From assembly GCA_029215795.1 (NCBI GenBank), contig JARDYH010000003.1, forward strand, positions 178,944,382 through 179,008,381: 64,000 bases of DNA. The letters are read 5' to 3'. The stretch's first letter is position 1. Every line of letters begins with the position of its first letter. The notes under the pieces are model-generated. The model had not been told where the DNA came from. It saw nothing but the letters and a program-made list of their open reading frames with translations, and searched no databases. The translations under genes were made by a program, and so were the position numbers. The DNA comes from Anniella stebbinsi (Eukaryota; Chordata; Lepidosauria; Squamata; Anniellidae). This document shows positions 31,471 to 43,319 of the stretch, in pieces.

Positions 31471-31798
31471 TGTATGTGTGTCTATGTGCAGGACAGGCCC
31501 TGTCATTAGACAGAGTGAAGCAACTGCCTCAGGCAGCATATGCTGGGGGCTACAGGGGCAGTGCTTCAGCAGTTCCTCCTGAGACTTCCAGCCATTTCAT
31601 TCTCTTGGAGGAGAAAGCTATGTGCCATACAGCCTGTCCTGTACTCCCTAAACTAGCTTGCTGTCGGTTTTAATGGAAGACCTTCTCCTGTTGCCAGTGT
31701 CGAAATAAGATTCAACTGCCAATGCAGTCAGCTTCTATCCATGGAAATGAAGGGGGTGACATTTTGACCTTTGCCTCAGGCAGTAAAACATCTTGGAC

Positions 31799-31853
31799 TG
31801 GGTGGGTGGGTGGGAGAGAGAGAGAGAAAGAGAGAGGGTGGGAGGGAGGGAAG

Positions 31854-31896
<43 letters not shown>
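31799..31896. repeat. (GA)n-rich microsatellite
   Basis: GGGTGGGTGGGAGAGAGAG passes into a long uninterrupted GA array near 31857-31895. Confidence 0.95.
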
Positions 31897-31899
<3 letters not shown>

Positions 31900-32221
31900 C
31901 ACTATGCTCTGTGTTAATGACCTCCTCAGATTCAGAGTAAGAGAGCAGAAAGCATTTGTGTGTATAATTTATGTGATGTAACTCATTAACCTCTGAAAAC
32001 TGTCTCAGCACTTCTGGTCTTACTTATCATGTAGCCTGCTTTATATTAACTTATACAGACCAGTTTGGAAGTGGGGAGAAGACATCATTTTAATGTGAGC
32101 CTTTGATACTCTTTTGGATGTAGACTAAGGGTGCTGTGGTTTAGATTACTGGTCAGCCGTGATCTATCTGTGTAGCCTTTGTGGTCCAATAATCACAATG
32201 CAGGTCGTTGCAGTCCACACC

Positions 32222-32451
32222 TAGGGCTCATCTACACCCACAGCCCTTTGGGGGGTGGGGAGGAAGGATCACGGAGTTTTCCACTTCTGCGATCGTCCCT
32301 CAGGGGCCACACACCAGCAAGTTGTCCCAGAAGTAAAGAGACATGTTTTGGGGTGCCATTGGTTTTTTTGTTTGTTTGTTTGTTTTTTTAAGAGGAGACA
32401 TTTCCGCAATTGCACAATTCTGCAGGCGTGATCCTGCATGAAGGAACGTTT

Positions 32452-32501
<50 letters not shown>

Positions 32502-32833
32502 CTGGAAGATGTCAAGCGTCATCCCAAAGATGGTGAAAATGCTCTCCCTCTCACCCCGATGCCCACGGACTCCCCCTGCACCTTGCCAATTTCCTGAGCC
32601 CTGCTACTCATGGGGAAGACAGAGGAGCCCGGGAGGGAGAGCCACACTGCCTGCGGAGCCCAGGATGGTCCTGAGATGGTGGGAAAACCTGGGGGAAAAG
32701 CAGTCCCAGATATCCCGGGAAGGTGGAGTGCTTGTCCCCAGTTCACCCCGGAATCAGCTGTGCATCATTTGGATGCGCAGGGACCATCTCGTGACCACCC
32801 TGGGATTAATGGCAGGTGTAGACAAGCCTCTAT
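32222..32833. mobile_element. Probable MITE, about 610 bp, with (TA)n
   Basis: Left end AGGGCTCATCTACACC and right end GGTGTAGACAAGCCTC form an imperfect inverted repeat. The interior is GC-rich on the right and contains a (TA)n run at 32453-32496 and a (GTTT)n run near 32370. No TSD was confirmed. Confidence 0.6.
32453..32496. repeat. (TA)n microsatellite
   Basis: Over 20 TA units in a row. Confidence 0.95.
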
Positions 32834-32839
32834 TTATCT

Positions 32840-33350
32840 GAAGATGGTCCCATATATAACCATTGGCAGATCTGTCACAGACATCCCTTCTTTAACATTA
32901 AGCTGCCTATCCAGGTGCACCATTCATATGATCAGGTTCTTCAACATCTGAAAACATATGAACAAGCTGTAACATAAGATCAAAAAGAAATGGATCTGGT
33001 TCATTACAGATAAAGGTGCTTTCATTCTCTGTTCGTTAACAATATATAGTGTGCACGATTTTGCTACAGCCAGGGTAAGTGGCTTCATGCAGGCAGTTTA
33101 TAAGCTGGAAAGATGATCTAGTTGCAAAAATGTGGATAACAAATCATCTTTACAATCCAGTTGGGTTGTGCCAGAGCAGCCCAAAGAAAAGGAAACAGAT
33201 GATCATATGCAGCATTTGGAAATGAATATGGAGTTGCAGTTTTCTAAAGTTGCCTCAAATGTTGGTTTTGTAGAAATTGGGGTTGTTTTGTTTCTTTTCA
33301 GAACCATGGTTTTGAGCACACTCTTTTCTGTGAAATACTGTGCTAGCAGC
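32840..33350. other. No recognised feature
   Basis: AT-rich unique-looking sequence. Confidence 0.4.
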
Positions 33351-33394
33351 ATTGGAAGCTGCTTTATACTGTGTTAGATCATTGGTCCACCTAG

Positions 33395-33749
33395 GGCTGC
33401 CTCTACAAGAGAGGTTTAAAGCTCTTTCAAGGCACTTTAAAAAATTTACCTCTACAAGAACGGAGCGCAAATCGGGCATAGAGGCGCATTATCTCTCCGA
33501 TTATGCACATTATCGAATGCGCGTTAAACAGCGAGTTTTATTTTGCTCCGGCCATTAAAGCGCATTTTGACTATGTGAACAAGCGCTTATGCACATTAAC
33601 TACTTGTAAAGCGCATTTTAGTAATCCGTTAATGCGCTTCGCCGCCTCTCGCCGCCTCTTGTGCAGAGGTATTAGGCGTAAATGCGCTTCAGCGATTATG
33701 CGCATAATCGCCTAACCGGGCGCAAAAGCAAATCCTTGTAGAGGGGACC
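33395..33749 (+). mobile_element. CpG-rich 355-bp MITE, copy 3 (subfamily B)
   Basis: Starts GGCTGCCTCTACAAG, ends CTTGTAGAGGGGACC, flanked by TAG (33392-33394, 33750-33752). It has the same 355-bp length and interior as copy 1 but CTCTACAAG instead of CTCCACACG at the ends. Confidence 0.88.
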
Positions 33750-33774
33750 TAGGTTAGAACTGTCTACACTAGAG

Positions 33775-33887
33775 CTTTACAAGCTCCAGACTTTTTTGGA
33801 CTCCCATAATTCCTGACCTCAGCCATGCTGGCTGGAGTTTATAGGAGTTAGCATTCAGAACATCTGGAGGCACCTATCCCTGGCCTA
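33775..33887. mobile_element. hAT-type MITE, degraded
   Basis: GACTCCCATAATTCCTGACC with CATCTGGAGGCACCTATCCC, matching the family at 8324 and 28310. Confidence 0.6.
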
Positions 33888-34239
33888 GACTGCCTAGCAG
33901 TGGCTCTCCAGGGTTTCAGGTAGGAGTCTTTCCCAGTCTTTTCAAGTCTCCTGGTGTGCTGGTCAATTTAGGGAAATTCAGAGGAGGGTCTGTGAAGTTG
34001 ATTGATGCAGCAGTGCAATTTATTAAGGTTGCTGGTGTGGGTGTGGGTGTGTGCATACAGCTTTAGGAGAATGTGCAAGTTTTAATTATTGTAGGGTGCT
34101 TGGTAGGGTCTAGTCCCTCTCTCTCTCTTAGTGTAGGTCTTGCTGGAGCTGAGACATGCAGCTCTTCGTGTACCAGCGCAACTACTTTTGTTTTGTTTTT
34201 TACTTATACAAAATGGGCACAGCCATACAAAACACACTG

Positions 34240-34718
34240 CTCCAGGGAGGGGGTGTAATGCAGCTGCCACCTGTCATGCAGAACCTGCATTGAAGAGGGG
34301 GCTGGACTAGATCAAGGATGTGGAACCTATTTCAGCTTGGGGGGGCCATATTCCATTTTAGTCAGGCTCATGGGGTAGGGGGCAAAGACAAAAGGTGTGG
34401 GCCAAAGTACTAAAATTTTCCCAAATACCAGCATATTTTAGGTTAAAGTTACTAGTGCCATAAACTAAGCCTTCAGAGAGGCATTTCAAAAGTTTTTTTC
34501 AAAAGGGGGGGGAACTACACAAAAACTGGGAAACCACCACATTATTAGTCATCAGAGAAAAGGGATGGGGCCTGAGAAAGGGAGCGTGACCATCTGAGGA
34601 ACCCTGGAGGGCCAGATTTGGGGCTCAGGAGGGCCAGATTTGGCCCCTGAGCCTGAGGTTCTGCACCCCTAGGCTTGATTATCTCCGAGGTCCCTTCCAA
34701 AGCTATGATTCTATGATA
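34240..34718 (+). mobile_element. CR1-like 3' end interrupted by hAT element
   Basis: GGGGGCTGGACTAGAT at about 34298 and its continuation ATCTCCGAGGTCCCTTCCAA with ATGATTCTATGAT at 34680-34716 form the classic CR1 3' end. The element at about 34314-34667 is inserted between them. Confidence 0.75.
34314..34667. mobile_element. hAT-type non-autonomous element
   Basis: Left end GGATGTGGAACCTATTTCAG, right end GGTTCTGCACCCCTAGG. The flanks CTAGATCA and CTTGATTA agree at 6 of 8 positions, an eroded TSD. Relatives are at 20103, 48642 and 61125. Confidence 0.7.
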
Positions 34719-34719
34719 A

Positions 34720-36670
34720 GGACAGTGATAACGTAAAATATCCAGTATGACATTCTTAAGGCCGTTGTTCTGTGTTTGTCAATCTGTTTTCCCCTCTTGT
34801 TCTTAATTTTTATCCAAATAAAGTTTATTCGGAGTTCATGATGCATCTTGTGTGAAACCCTTCTGCACTGGTGCTGTCAAATTTCCAGGATTTTCTGCCA
34901 CTCTCAGTGTAAACTTTAAATGTCATGGGATAGGACTCCAAGCAAAAACAAAAACAAAAAAGCATGTGCAGACACACAAAGGAAACACACAGATGTCTTG
35001 TAGCACCACATGCTTGTGCGCAAATTACAACAACACACCACTAAGCAGCTTCGCCCCCTCCCTTGATCCGGGGGGGGGGGGGGGAATCCTGCAGACACCC
35101 ATGAAAACACAGCATTTGAATATCCAAGTATACAATCTTTCAAATCTAGACCTCTTTAGTTCATTATATGGCCACAATGATGTTCACATTGAAATAAAAT
35201 GAAAAGCATATTATATATAGCTTTCCATAGCCTGTAAATCTATTTAGCTATGGAATGGAGCCAAACATTGACCATGTCAATGCCTGGTTTGAATGTAATG
35301 CTAAGCCAAGACTCAGGCTCCCCTTTCCTCCCCTCCTTCAGTGCAGTCACAAGGATGAGATAGGAAGCATCCACGTCATATCTTTAAGTAACTTTGGTTT
35401 ATTGTTATGTCTACAAAAGAAAAACTATGGTTAGTTTAAGTAATGGCTTATTGGATCAAGCTTGAATCTGTAAGCTATCATTTAAACAAACTGGAGTTCC
35501 CAGTTTGAATGTGATTAAAACTCTGGTCAGTTATACCAGAAATGGATGCTTCATGGTTGTACCAGAAGAAAGGGAAAACACTAGTCCAGAGAAGGGGTAC
35601 CTACTGTTCTGTCATGTAACACTAAACTAGGGTATAATGTTACATCTGAATTGGGCACAGCTAGCTAAAATGTCCACTGAATTGCTGAACACTGCCCTCG
35701 AACTGTTAACACTAGATTCTCTCTATCCGGAAGCTTCCACATTAATTTCAAAGGAAAAGTTAAGCACATGCTAAACCTGTTCCTCTGAAATAAACAGAAA
35801 AGGAACTTTACGTTGGCTGAATCATACTATTTAGTTTCATTTAACAAGTGTACAGCAATTTTGTATCTCCTGATGTTAGCCCAATGTAAAATCAACAAAA
35901 GCACAATTAAAACGAGGGTTGAAATATTTACCAGGCAATCCCAAAGTTTTTGATCCCGCAGAATCTTACATAAGCCCACATCATATGAGAAAGAACAGTT
36001 TTCCTGTTGTAAGTCTGCTGGGCTGGTTTTGGATTACTGTATGTCTGGAAGACAAATTTCACATTTTGTGGGGGGGGGGGATGAGAAAAATATTTCTCTG
36101 GTGAATTGGTTTGAGTTTTAGTGACAGCTGTTTTGAGGCTGCTCAGAGGATTGGAATGTTTGCCTAAATTCCCTCCCAGATGGATGGGCAGGCAGAGTGC
36201 AGGTGAGGCAATCAAAGGTACATGATGATGAATGGCATGTATTCCATAACAGTGTCATCACCCCCCTCCCCCATCTGTGCCCTGCCTCCCACCTATATGT
36301 CATAGATGGGAAGTCTCCAAGAACAAACATGCTTAATCTTCAGGGCCATGAATGGAATTTAAATCCAAAAGGACATAAGCAAACATTTCATCTGGCTGCC
36401 TTCCTCACATACTTACATGGTCACTCTGCAGCATTGTGTCCAAGTACATCTTTCTCAAATGGATTTTCTCACACGTACTGCAGAGTAAACACATGGAAAT
36501 CTCATCCGTGTTGCTCGAATCACCTTCGTGAGCTCGTCATGAAACCGGTTGTTACTCTCCAGTTTCCATGTCAGCAGAAAAGCAGATGGATAATATAATG
36601 GAGACAGGGAAACTTGCTTTCTATGCCTGAGCAGGTGCTGCATTAGCTGTCACAGGGAACTTTCACTAGT
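34720..36670. other. Mostly unique sequence
   Basis: No gene. There are G-runs at about 35070-35084 and 36069-36079; otherwise nothing recognised. Confidence 0.45.
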
Positions 36671-36672
36671 GG

Positions 36673-36983
36673 TAGGCTGACCAGAGGACAGGGCTCATGT
36701 AACTTTAACAGTTGTAGAGAAAAGGCAATTTCAGCCGGCATCATTTGTATGCAATTCGCACCTGGCGAAATTCCCTCTTCATTACAACAGTGAAAACTGC
36801 AAGGGCCCTGCCCTCTTGTGTCTCTGGTCACTCTAGTATAGTGCCTGCAGCTTTAATTGTTGTGATGAAGAGGGGATTTCACCAGGTACGAATTGCATAC
36901 AAATGACACTGGCTGAAATTCCCTTTTCTCTGCAACTGTTAAAGTTACATGAGCCCTGTCCTCCTTTTCATATGGTCAGCCTA
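36673..36983. mobile_element. Dimeric fold-back hAT MITE, 311 bp, copy 2 (reversed)
   Basis: Starts TAGGCTGACCAGA, ends TGGTCAGCCTA, with a perfect TSD ACTAGTGG (36665-36672, 36984-36991). The inner fusion reads GGTCACTCTAGTATAGTGCC, the reverse complement of the junction in copies 1 and 3. Confidence 0.93.
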
Positions 36984-36991
36984 ACTAGTGG

Positions 36992-37679
36992 ATTTGGAAC
37001 CAGTTGAAAAGGCGCCAACAGCCAAGCTTCCATGTCTCGCTCTGGAAATCCAGCTGTTCAGCTGCCCGTATGGATTTGTGGAGGGAGTGGAGACATGGAC
37101 ACCTTCACAGCTCGCCATCAGCTTCACTCCACCTCTAAAGGAACAAGCCTTTGCCCTCTGTCTATATACACTCATCACCCAGCTGCTAGGTATGCCTATC
37201 AAGCAATCTTGGATGGAGTTACAGTCCAGGATGATACCAAGTTACCATAATTTTTCTGGTGATTATTTTATCCAGCACATCAGGGACCTTGGGAATGATC
37301 AGTGGGTGAAACAATTACAGGCTCAGTGGTAAGATTATTGTTTACACTGCCAAATAGTTTCTCTTCAACTGGAAGCAAAAAGCTGGATTTAATAATTACA
37401 TATAGGAAACATAGGCCGTGTGGATTAGTTAAGCTATTCTCAAATGGTGTGTCGTATCAAGGGCCTGGTCTCACAATCACAACAGTGCATAGCTGTGAAT
37501 GTTCAGTCCTTGTCAATTTCATCCCATGCTGCTTCCATTCAGAGTTGTGTACCCATAGTACACACTGGATTCAGGTTTGGCAAGCCACCATCAAACTATG
37601 TTTCACATCTTGTCTTAATATCCTGTAATGCATGTTTACTCAGATGTAAATGCAGCTTCATTCAGTGGCATATCAAAAG
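36992..37679. other. No recognised feature
   Basis: Unique-looking sequence. Frames of 72-114 codons lack domains. Confidence 0.4.
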
Positions 37680-37850
37680 TAGGGATGTGTATCGTATCAT
37701 TAAAATGTACGATAACGATATGATAAGGTCGTTATCGTGCATGTGTTTAACAATGACGATACGATAGAAAACCCTACAATAAACATCGGAGATGATAATT
37801 TTTGGGAGATTTTATCGTTTTATTGGACTGCCATATAAATATACCTCTGT
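37680..37850 (+). mobile_element. Probable left end of a hAT element with CGATA array
   Basis: TAGGGATGTGTATCG resembles the TAGGGGTGTACA end at 53. It is followed by many ATCGTAT/ACGATA motifs, a likely subterminal binding array. No matching right end was found, so it is truncated or its other end is unrecognised. Confidence 0.5.
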
Positions 37851-38064
37851 ATTTTAAAAGTTCAAGGCTTGAAACTTGGTCACAGTGCTTATGGGGTATG
37901 CCTAAGTACGTGTATGACATTTGAGATCGTTCCCTCCAACCCTCGATTTTATATGAATTTTTAAAGATTGTTTCAGTTCTGACAGATCAGAATGACAGCT
38001 TGAAGTCTGTCATCAGAATGACAGACTTCTCTAACCAGTGCATAGTTCTGCAGCTGACACAGTT

Positions 38065-38945
38065 TGAAGCCAGGGAAGATTAGTAGGCCAAGGAACAGAG
38101 TTATATGTCTGGCCACTGCTGTGGGGCTGCCTCCCTCAGGGGAATGGAGCTGATAGACCCTTCCCCCCAGGGATCTATAGGGGTGTAGCATGGCAGAGCC
38201 CATACCTGCTGGTAGAATCAGGCAGGGCAGGAACAATGTGTCCAAGTCTGATAGCTGTATAAGTTTGCTTGACTTTTTTGCTGTGTCAAACGAAGGGATA
38301 CTGCAACCCTTGCAAAGCTGGGTCCGTTTGCTAGTATAATAATAAATAAAAGCAAACATCTGGCAGTAATGCTACAGGTTGGCTTTTGGAGATATGCTCC
38401 TTCTGGCATCCCCAATCTGTAGCAGATTCTCTGTAAAAACTCACCTGAAAGCAGCACACCTCGGTTACTAATGTGACTGCAGAGACTGACCTTGGCTGCA
38501 TTTCAATGTGGCAGTGTGCATGTGCTTGGCTGGGTTCACACTTGCTTATTCTAGTGAGATGTTAAAAGCTACCACAAAATGATGCCTGATGGTGGTGGTG
38601 GGTCTGTTTTTGTGTCCCACCCTTTCAGAGTAGAAACAGGTCTGCCTGGTGCTCTCTTCTTTTGCATAAAGAAGCTGAACACCTAAATTCCAGACCTCAG
38701 AAAATGACTTTCAAATGTATTTCAAGGGGTGTCAAAGAGCTCAACTCTTTCTACTTCTTGTGACAAGCAAATCGTGTGTGACGTAAGTTGCAATAAGCAT
38801 CGTCAGACAAATTCACAGCATTGCTTAGTTTAAAAAAAATAAAAACTCCAGCACAGCAAAACAATTAAAAATAACTTTTGTCTTATCCCAAGTGGTTCAC
38901 CAACATGATTCCTCCCAAGGACTGCTTCAAATGACACTTCTTGTC
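38065..38945. other. No recognised feature
   Basis: Unique-looking sequence. Confidence 0.4.
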
Positions 38946-38949
38946 CCTC

Positions 38950-39153
38950 TTGTCCAGCATTCTGTTCACATGTTGGCCAATGAGCTGTTGACCAGCAGGA
39001 ACTCACAAGCAGGACATGGGCGCAATAGCACCCTCCTACCCATTTTCCCCAGCAACTTCCCACCCAAGGTTCCCAGCAACTGGTGTACAGAGGCATACTG
39101 CCCCGATACTGGAGGTAGCATATAGCCTTTAGGACTAGTAGACATTGATAGGT
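38950..39153 (-). mobile_element. CR1 LINE 3' end fragment, minus
   Basis: GTCCAGCATTCTGTTCACAT, AAGCAGGACATGGGCGCAAT, CAGAGGCATACTGCCCCGAT and GGACTAGTAGACATTGATAG follow the reverse-complement CR1 order seen at 62804-63320. Confidence 0.82.
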
Positions 39154-39154
39154 T

Positions 39155-41475
39155 TATAGTAACCTAGGCCTGAATTCTAAGTTAGGAAAAGTGATATTGA
39201 TGTGAAATTGACATGGATTTATCTATTTATATTATATTAAATTATATTAATTTTATCAGTGGCTACAAATTAATATAATCCTCCTTCCCATGGCAGCTGT
39301 CCTCCTCAATGAACATTTTACGCAGAGAGTTAGGAAATGATGCTGAATGGGGTGAGTTATTGTATGGTGGGGAAGGACAGGCTCCCCAAAAATCAGGTGG
39401 AGGCACAGATACTTCCTTCCTATCATAAAAGACAGATCTTGGATCCATTCCTAAATTGATGTATCTCAAAATAGTCAAAGAAAAGGAATGTTGTTGATTT
39501 TAATTATATTTATTTGATTTCTAACCCCCACTTTCAACAAGTTCTCAGGGTGGCTTATAAAATGTTACAATTACAATAAAAAAAGTTAAAACAAAAAATA
39601 TTTAAACTTAAAACAAAACAAAAACCATCTATCCAGTGCAAGAAGAGAAGAGAAAAGAAATACAGTTTCCTTAATCAAAGACAGATGTTATCAGGCATTG
39701 ATACACCCATCCCATCTTTACAGACATTGTTGGGTGGAATGTACAGGATTCATGTACATTCCACCACTGGGTGTGGTGTCCCAGGATCTGAAGGAGAAGA
39801 TAATGTGACAGGGGCATTATCCAAATCCTTCCCAGATGAATCATACAGAATGGAGATCCATTTACAAGTATGTACCTAATAAAACTTCAGATTAGCAAGT
39901 CATGGAACTACAAAGTAGTGTGAAGAAACAACAACCTATCAGTTCAAGTCACCCTGAGTAAAAGTCACCTCAACCGGTCTCAGAGACAATGGAATGATAA
40001 GGGATAACACTACATGGATTTTTGCGAAGGAGGATACTTTGTTCTTCTCAGAACCTAGATCATATCAGGTATCTCTTTTTCTTCAGGTCCTCTCAAACCT
40101 CACCTCTCCTGGAAAGCTTTTGCTTAATCTGCCAGCCTCATCATTCCTAGCTGTAACAAGGTCTAAAGTATGTGTAATTGCATTTGTTCACATCCATCCT
40201 TTACCTTCGTCTCTTTCAAACTTCCTCTCCCTTTGTTCAATCGCCATTGTCAAAGTTTAGATTGCAATGTAACTTTTTTGTGGAAGGCTTATGCTGTAAA
40301 GCTCTATGTATAGTGAAAACCAACCAAACAAAACTTTCCAAAATAAATATTCTTTGGCTTTTGCGAGTTCTGAACCTGCAGGTGAGAAGCAACGTGGCAT
40401 CAAATTTGAACTTGAATGCCTGATGTCCCTGCAAAGTCATTCAAGAGAGCTCCAAATTAGGCTGGTGCAGGTTCCTTAGGTGCATGGCGACAGCCAGTTT
40501 CTGAACATAAGTGTGCATGGCACACAGTTATCTGGATGCATTCTCCACGGTAGTCCTAGCTCCTCATAGGGTGTCCACTTGTGAATTGCCCTAGAAGGAG
40601 GAGGAGGCATGCATCACCAAAATAGAAGACAAAGGAGAATATAGATTTGGGTAAAATTTGTATGTGCTAATTTTTATGTATAGATGCAAATTTAAAAATG
40701 ATTACTATAATTTAAATAGAAATACAGTAGATCTCACCATAGTGTTCCTTGCTTAGCCTGTTGCCCAGGTGCTGTCAATGGGCAACTTCAAGGCCCATCT
40801 GATGGTTCTCTATCTTTACACCAGGCTTGGACCTGACAGCCCTACAAATGTAGGATGCCTTAAAAATGGAAGATAGTCTTCTAGCAGCCCTTCAATTAGA
40901 GGACTGTACTCTGTAAAAGTGGCTACATCTAACTGATAGTTGCTGTCTGAATCCCATTAAATCTACTGGGAATGACTAGTTCACCAGCAGAAACTTAAGG
41001 GGTGGGGAAATTTATCTCTTTTCTCACTTGTGGCAGTTTTTCTAGATGGACATTATGGGCTTTGCCAAGTCATGCTGGCTTTTACTGATTCAGGAATTTC
41101 CTGACAATTGAGCATGTTTTAATATGACTGTTCTGTTCAGTATCCTGATGCTATTGTTTCGCGTTGTGTGCTTTTATAATAACGACACATGACATTACGA
41201 TTCATTTCATCTGACCAAGCTAAGCATTGCCTTGGGTGTCCCACCTTGGTGGTTGCCTGTACAACAGGCAAAACACGTTGGGGGGGGGGGTTGCCTGTTT
41301 GTTTCCATTTTGGCCGACTGTTAGGTTCATGCAGCGTTCTCAGCTTTGATGCTGGCCATTTGAGGCTTTTCTTCTAGTTTTCATAACCATTGCTTCACAC
41401 TAACAGAGTGGTTAGCCCTGACTAGTGGTGATTGGCTAGGGTCTATGGTTATGCAATGCCCCTGTAACTGCGTAA
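39155..41475. other. Mostly unique sequence with a LINE-tail trace
   Basis: At 39500-39640, TCTCAGGGTGGCTTATAAAA with A-rich DNA resembles a minus-strand LINE/SINE tail. A G-run lies at 41281-41290. No gene was seen. Confidence 0.45.
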
Positions 41476-41479
41476 ACAG

Positions 41480-41516
<37 letters not shown>

Positions 41517-41580
41517 TACATTTCTATACTGCCCCATAGCCAAAGCTCTCTGGACGGTTTACAAGCAAACATTCATTTAA
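41480..41580 (-). mobile_element. Non-LTR retrotransposon 3' tail with (ATT)n
   Basis: (ATT)n at 41480-41517 is followed by TTTCTATACTGCCCCATAGC and AAGCTCTCTGGACGGTTTAC, the reverse complement of a common squamate retrotransposon tail. Confidence 0.6.
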
Positions 41581-41599
41581 GAAAACATTCAACCTATCC

Positions 41600-43055
41600 A
41601 AATGGAGGACTGCTATTTTAATTGCTGGGAATACATGTACAGAACTCTAGGGAATCCATCCAGGAACCTTTCCTTCACTTTTGATTTCCAACATTCGGTG
41701 TATTAACATGATGACGGAATGGCTCACATAGTAGTTTGATTGTCTGTACCACAAACAATATACACTTGCACAGCTGAGGACAGTGAAGTGAAGAGTAGCT
41801 TTTAAAGTGGTTTCTCTCATTTTGGGTGTCTGTCTCTTTGAAAGCGTGGGTTGGCTTGGGGCATCTTTCCTGTCAGCAATATTTTCTGCCAACAATAAAA
41901 GCATCATCCATTTTCAAAACATTTCACTGGAAATTGTATTCTCCTAATGAGCAAATTTTCAAAGGAGATTTTCTTTCTCTCTCTCTCTCTCTCTCTTCAC
42001 ATTACAGAAGTAATGGTTTCCATCCCAACCAGCTGTACTTTTGAGGTTACAGTCAAATACTTTGTATCTTTTCTAATCCAGATGTCTGTGGAAACTGGGC
42101 CTTTGCAATCATGGGACACATATTCCAATCCTCCTGACATAATCTAGCCTTCTTTGCCAGGATTCTAGAGTCAGGCCAACTCAAAACGTGTTCAAGAATG
42201 TAGACTTAAAGTTACAGTATTCACTCACCATAATTAAAAACTCTTACTCAGCTAAAGAGCTTGATAGAACAGTGATTCTATAAACAGTTTTGCTTCCTTT
42301 CCTTATATAAGTAAAAGAAAAATAAGGTTGTCAACCAATTAAAGGTTTTCAGTCAATTATCAAGCTTGCTCCTAATGGACTAATCGATTAATTAACTTAT
42401 GGCCATGCTAACAGTACTGTGGCCTGTCTATCTGGCCTATGGCCTGATTCAAGTGTTACAGCTCCAGATACAGGTTCAAATTCTCACTTGGCCATTAGAT
42501 TTGAGGTGCTTCCAGGTGGAGTGTTCCTAGGGCTGCTACTTAGAAGGCATTGTGCAGCTATTCTGTCTTTGCCTCCTTAATGATTTCCTGAAGTAAGGGG
42601 GGTGGGGGAATCAGAAAAACCAGTGAGAAAATCTGGGAGATTTAAGATTGGAAGATGATGATGTTTGGACCTCCTGCTAAATTCTGTGAATGAGGCAGGG
42701 CAATGATGTCTGGAAGCATCTTATGTAGCAACTGCAATAATCATCCTTTTGTCATTGGGAAAGCAAAGTGCTTTATTTAGACCAACCAAATGTACACCAT
42801 AAGGCAGGCCTCTGCATAGTACAGATCTTCCTTGATGTACAAAGACCTGTATTTTGTGGAGATGTGCCAAGAAGATGGGATGGAATCCTGCTATTCTTTG
42901 TTCTTTCCTCCCTCTACTATTTGCATGAGTTGCCATTCAAAACAGCCAATGGTGATTCATAGGCAGCAGGCATTTATAGCATTTCCATGTTTTAGATAGT
43001 TCTGGATTTGTTGTTGATGATTTTTAGGCTGGAAAGTCCCACTGCATCATACACT
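41600..43055. other. No recognised feature
   Basis: Unique-looking; a (CT)n run lies at about 41972-41995. Confidence 0.4.
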
Positions 43056-43061
43056 TTATAT

Positions 43062-43315
43062 CCAATGTTACACTAGTGGAAAACGTGCACGACTTGGCAT
43101 TGTTCTACTACCAGTTGCACATCTACTAGCAGAACAATGATCAATCCTATCAAAGCACTATCTAGCCAATGAAGTCGTAATACATTGTGCAACGCCTTGT
43201 GAAATGCCCTGTGAGCAGCTTGTGCAACAGCTTGCATACTGGATTTGACACTTGCACAAGAATAAAAATGTAGCTTCCACAAGCGGCAGAAGCTTTGCAC
43301 TAGTGGAATGACACG
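43062..43315. mobile_element. Probable MITE with ACACTAGTGGAAA ends
   Basis: TTACACTAGTGGAAAACGTG on the left is weakly mirrored by GCTTTGCACTAGTGGAA on the right, with many TTGTGCAA-type repeats between. No firm TSD. Confidence 0.45.
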
Positions 43316-43319
43316 GTTG

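Larger units (their letters stand above)
33352..33945 (-). repeat. tRNA-Ala-like SINE split by two insertions
   Basis: The 3' part (GAAGCTGCTTTATACTGTG to GGTCCACCTAG) is at 33352-33394. The SINE resumes near 33888 with GCAGTGGCTCTCCAGGGTTT and CAGGTAGGAGTCTTTCCCAG. Between them lie a CpG MITE (33395-33749) and a hAT-type MITE (about 33775-33887). The tRNA-like head is missing. Confidence 0.78.
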
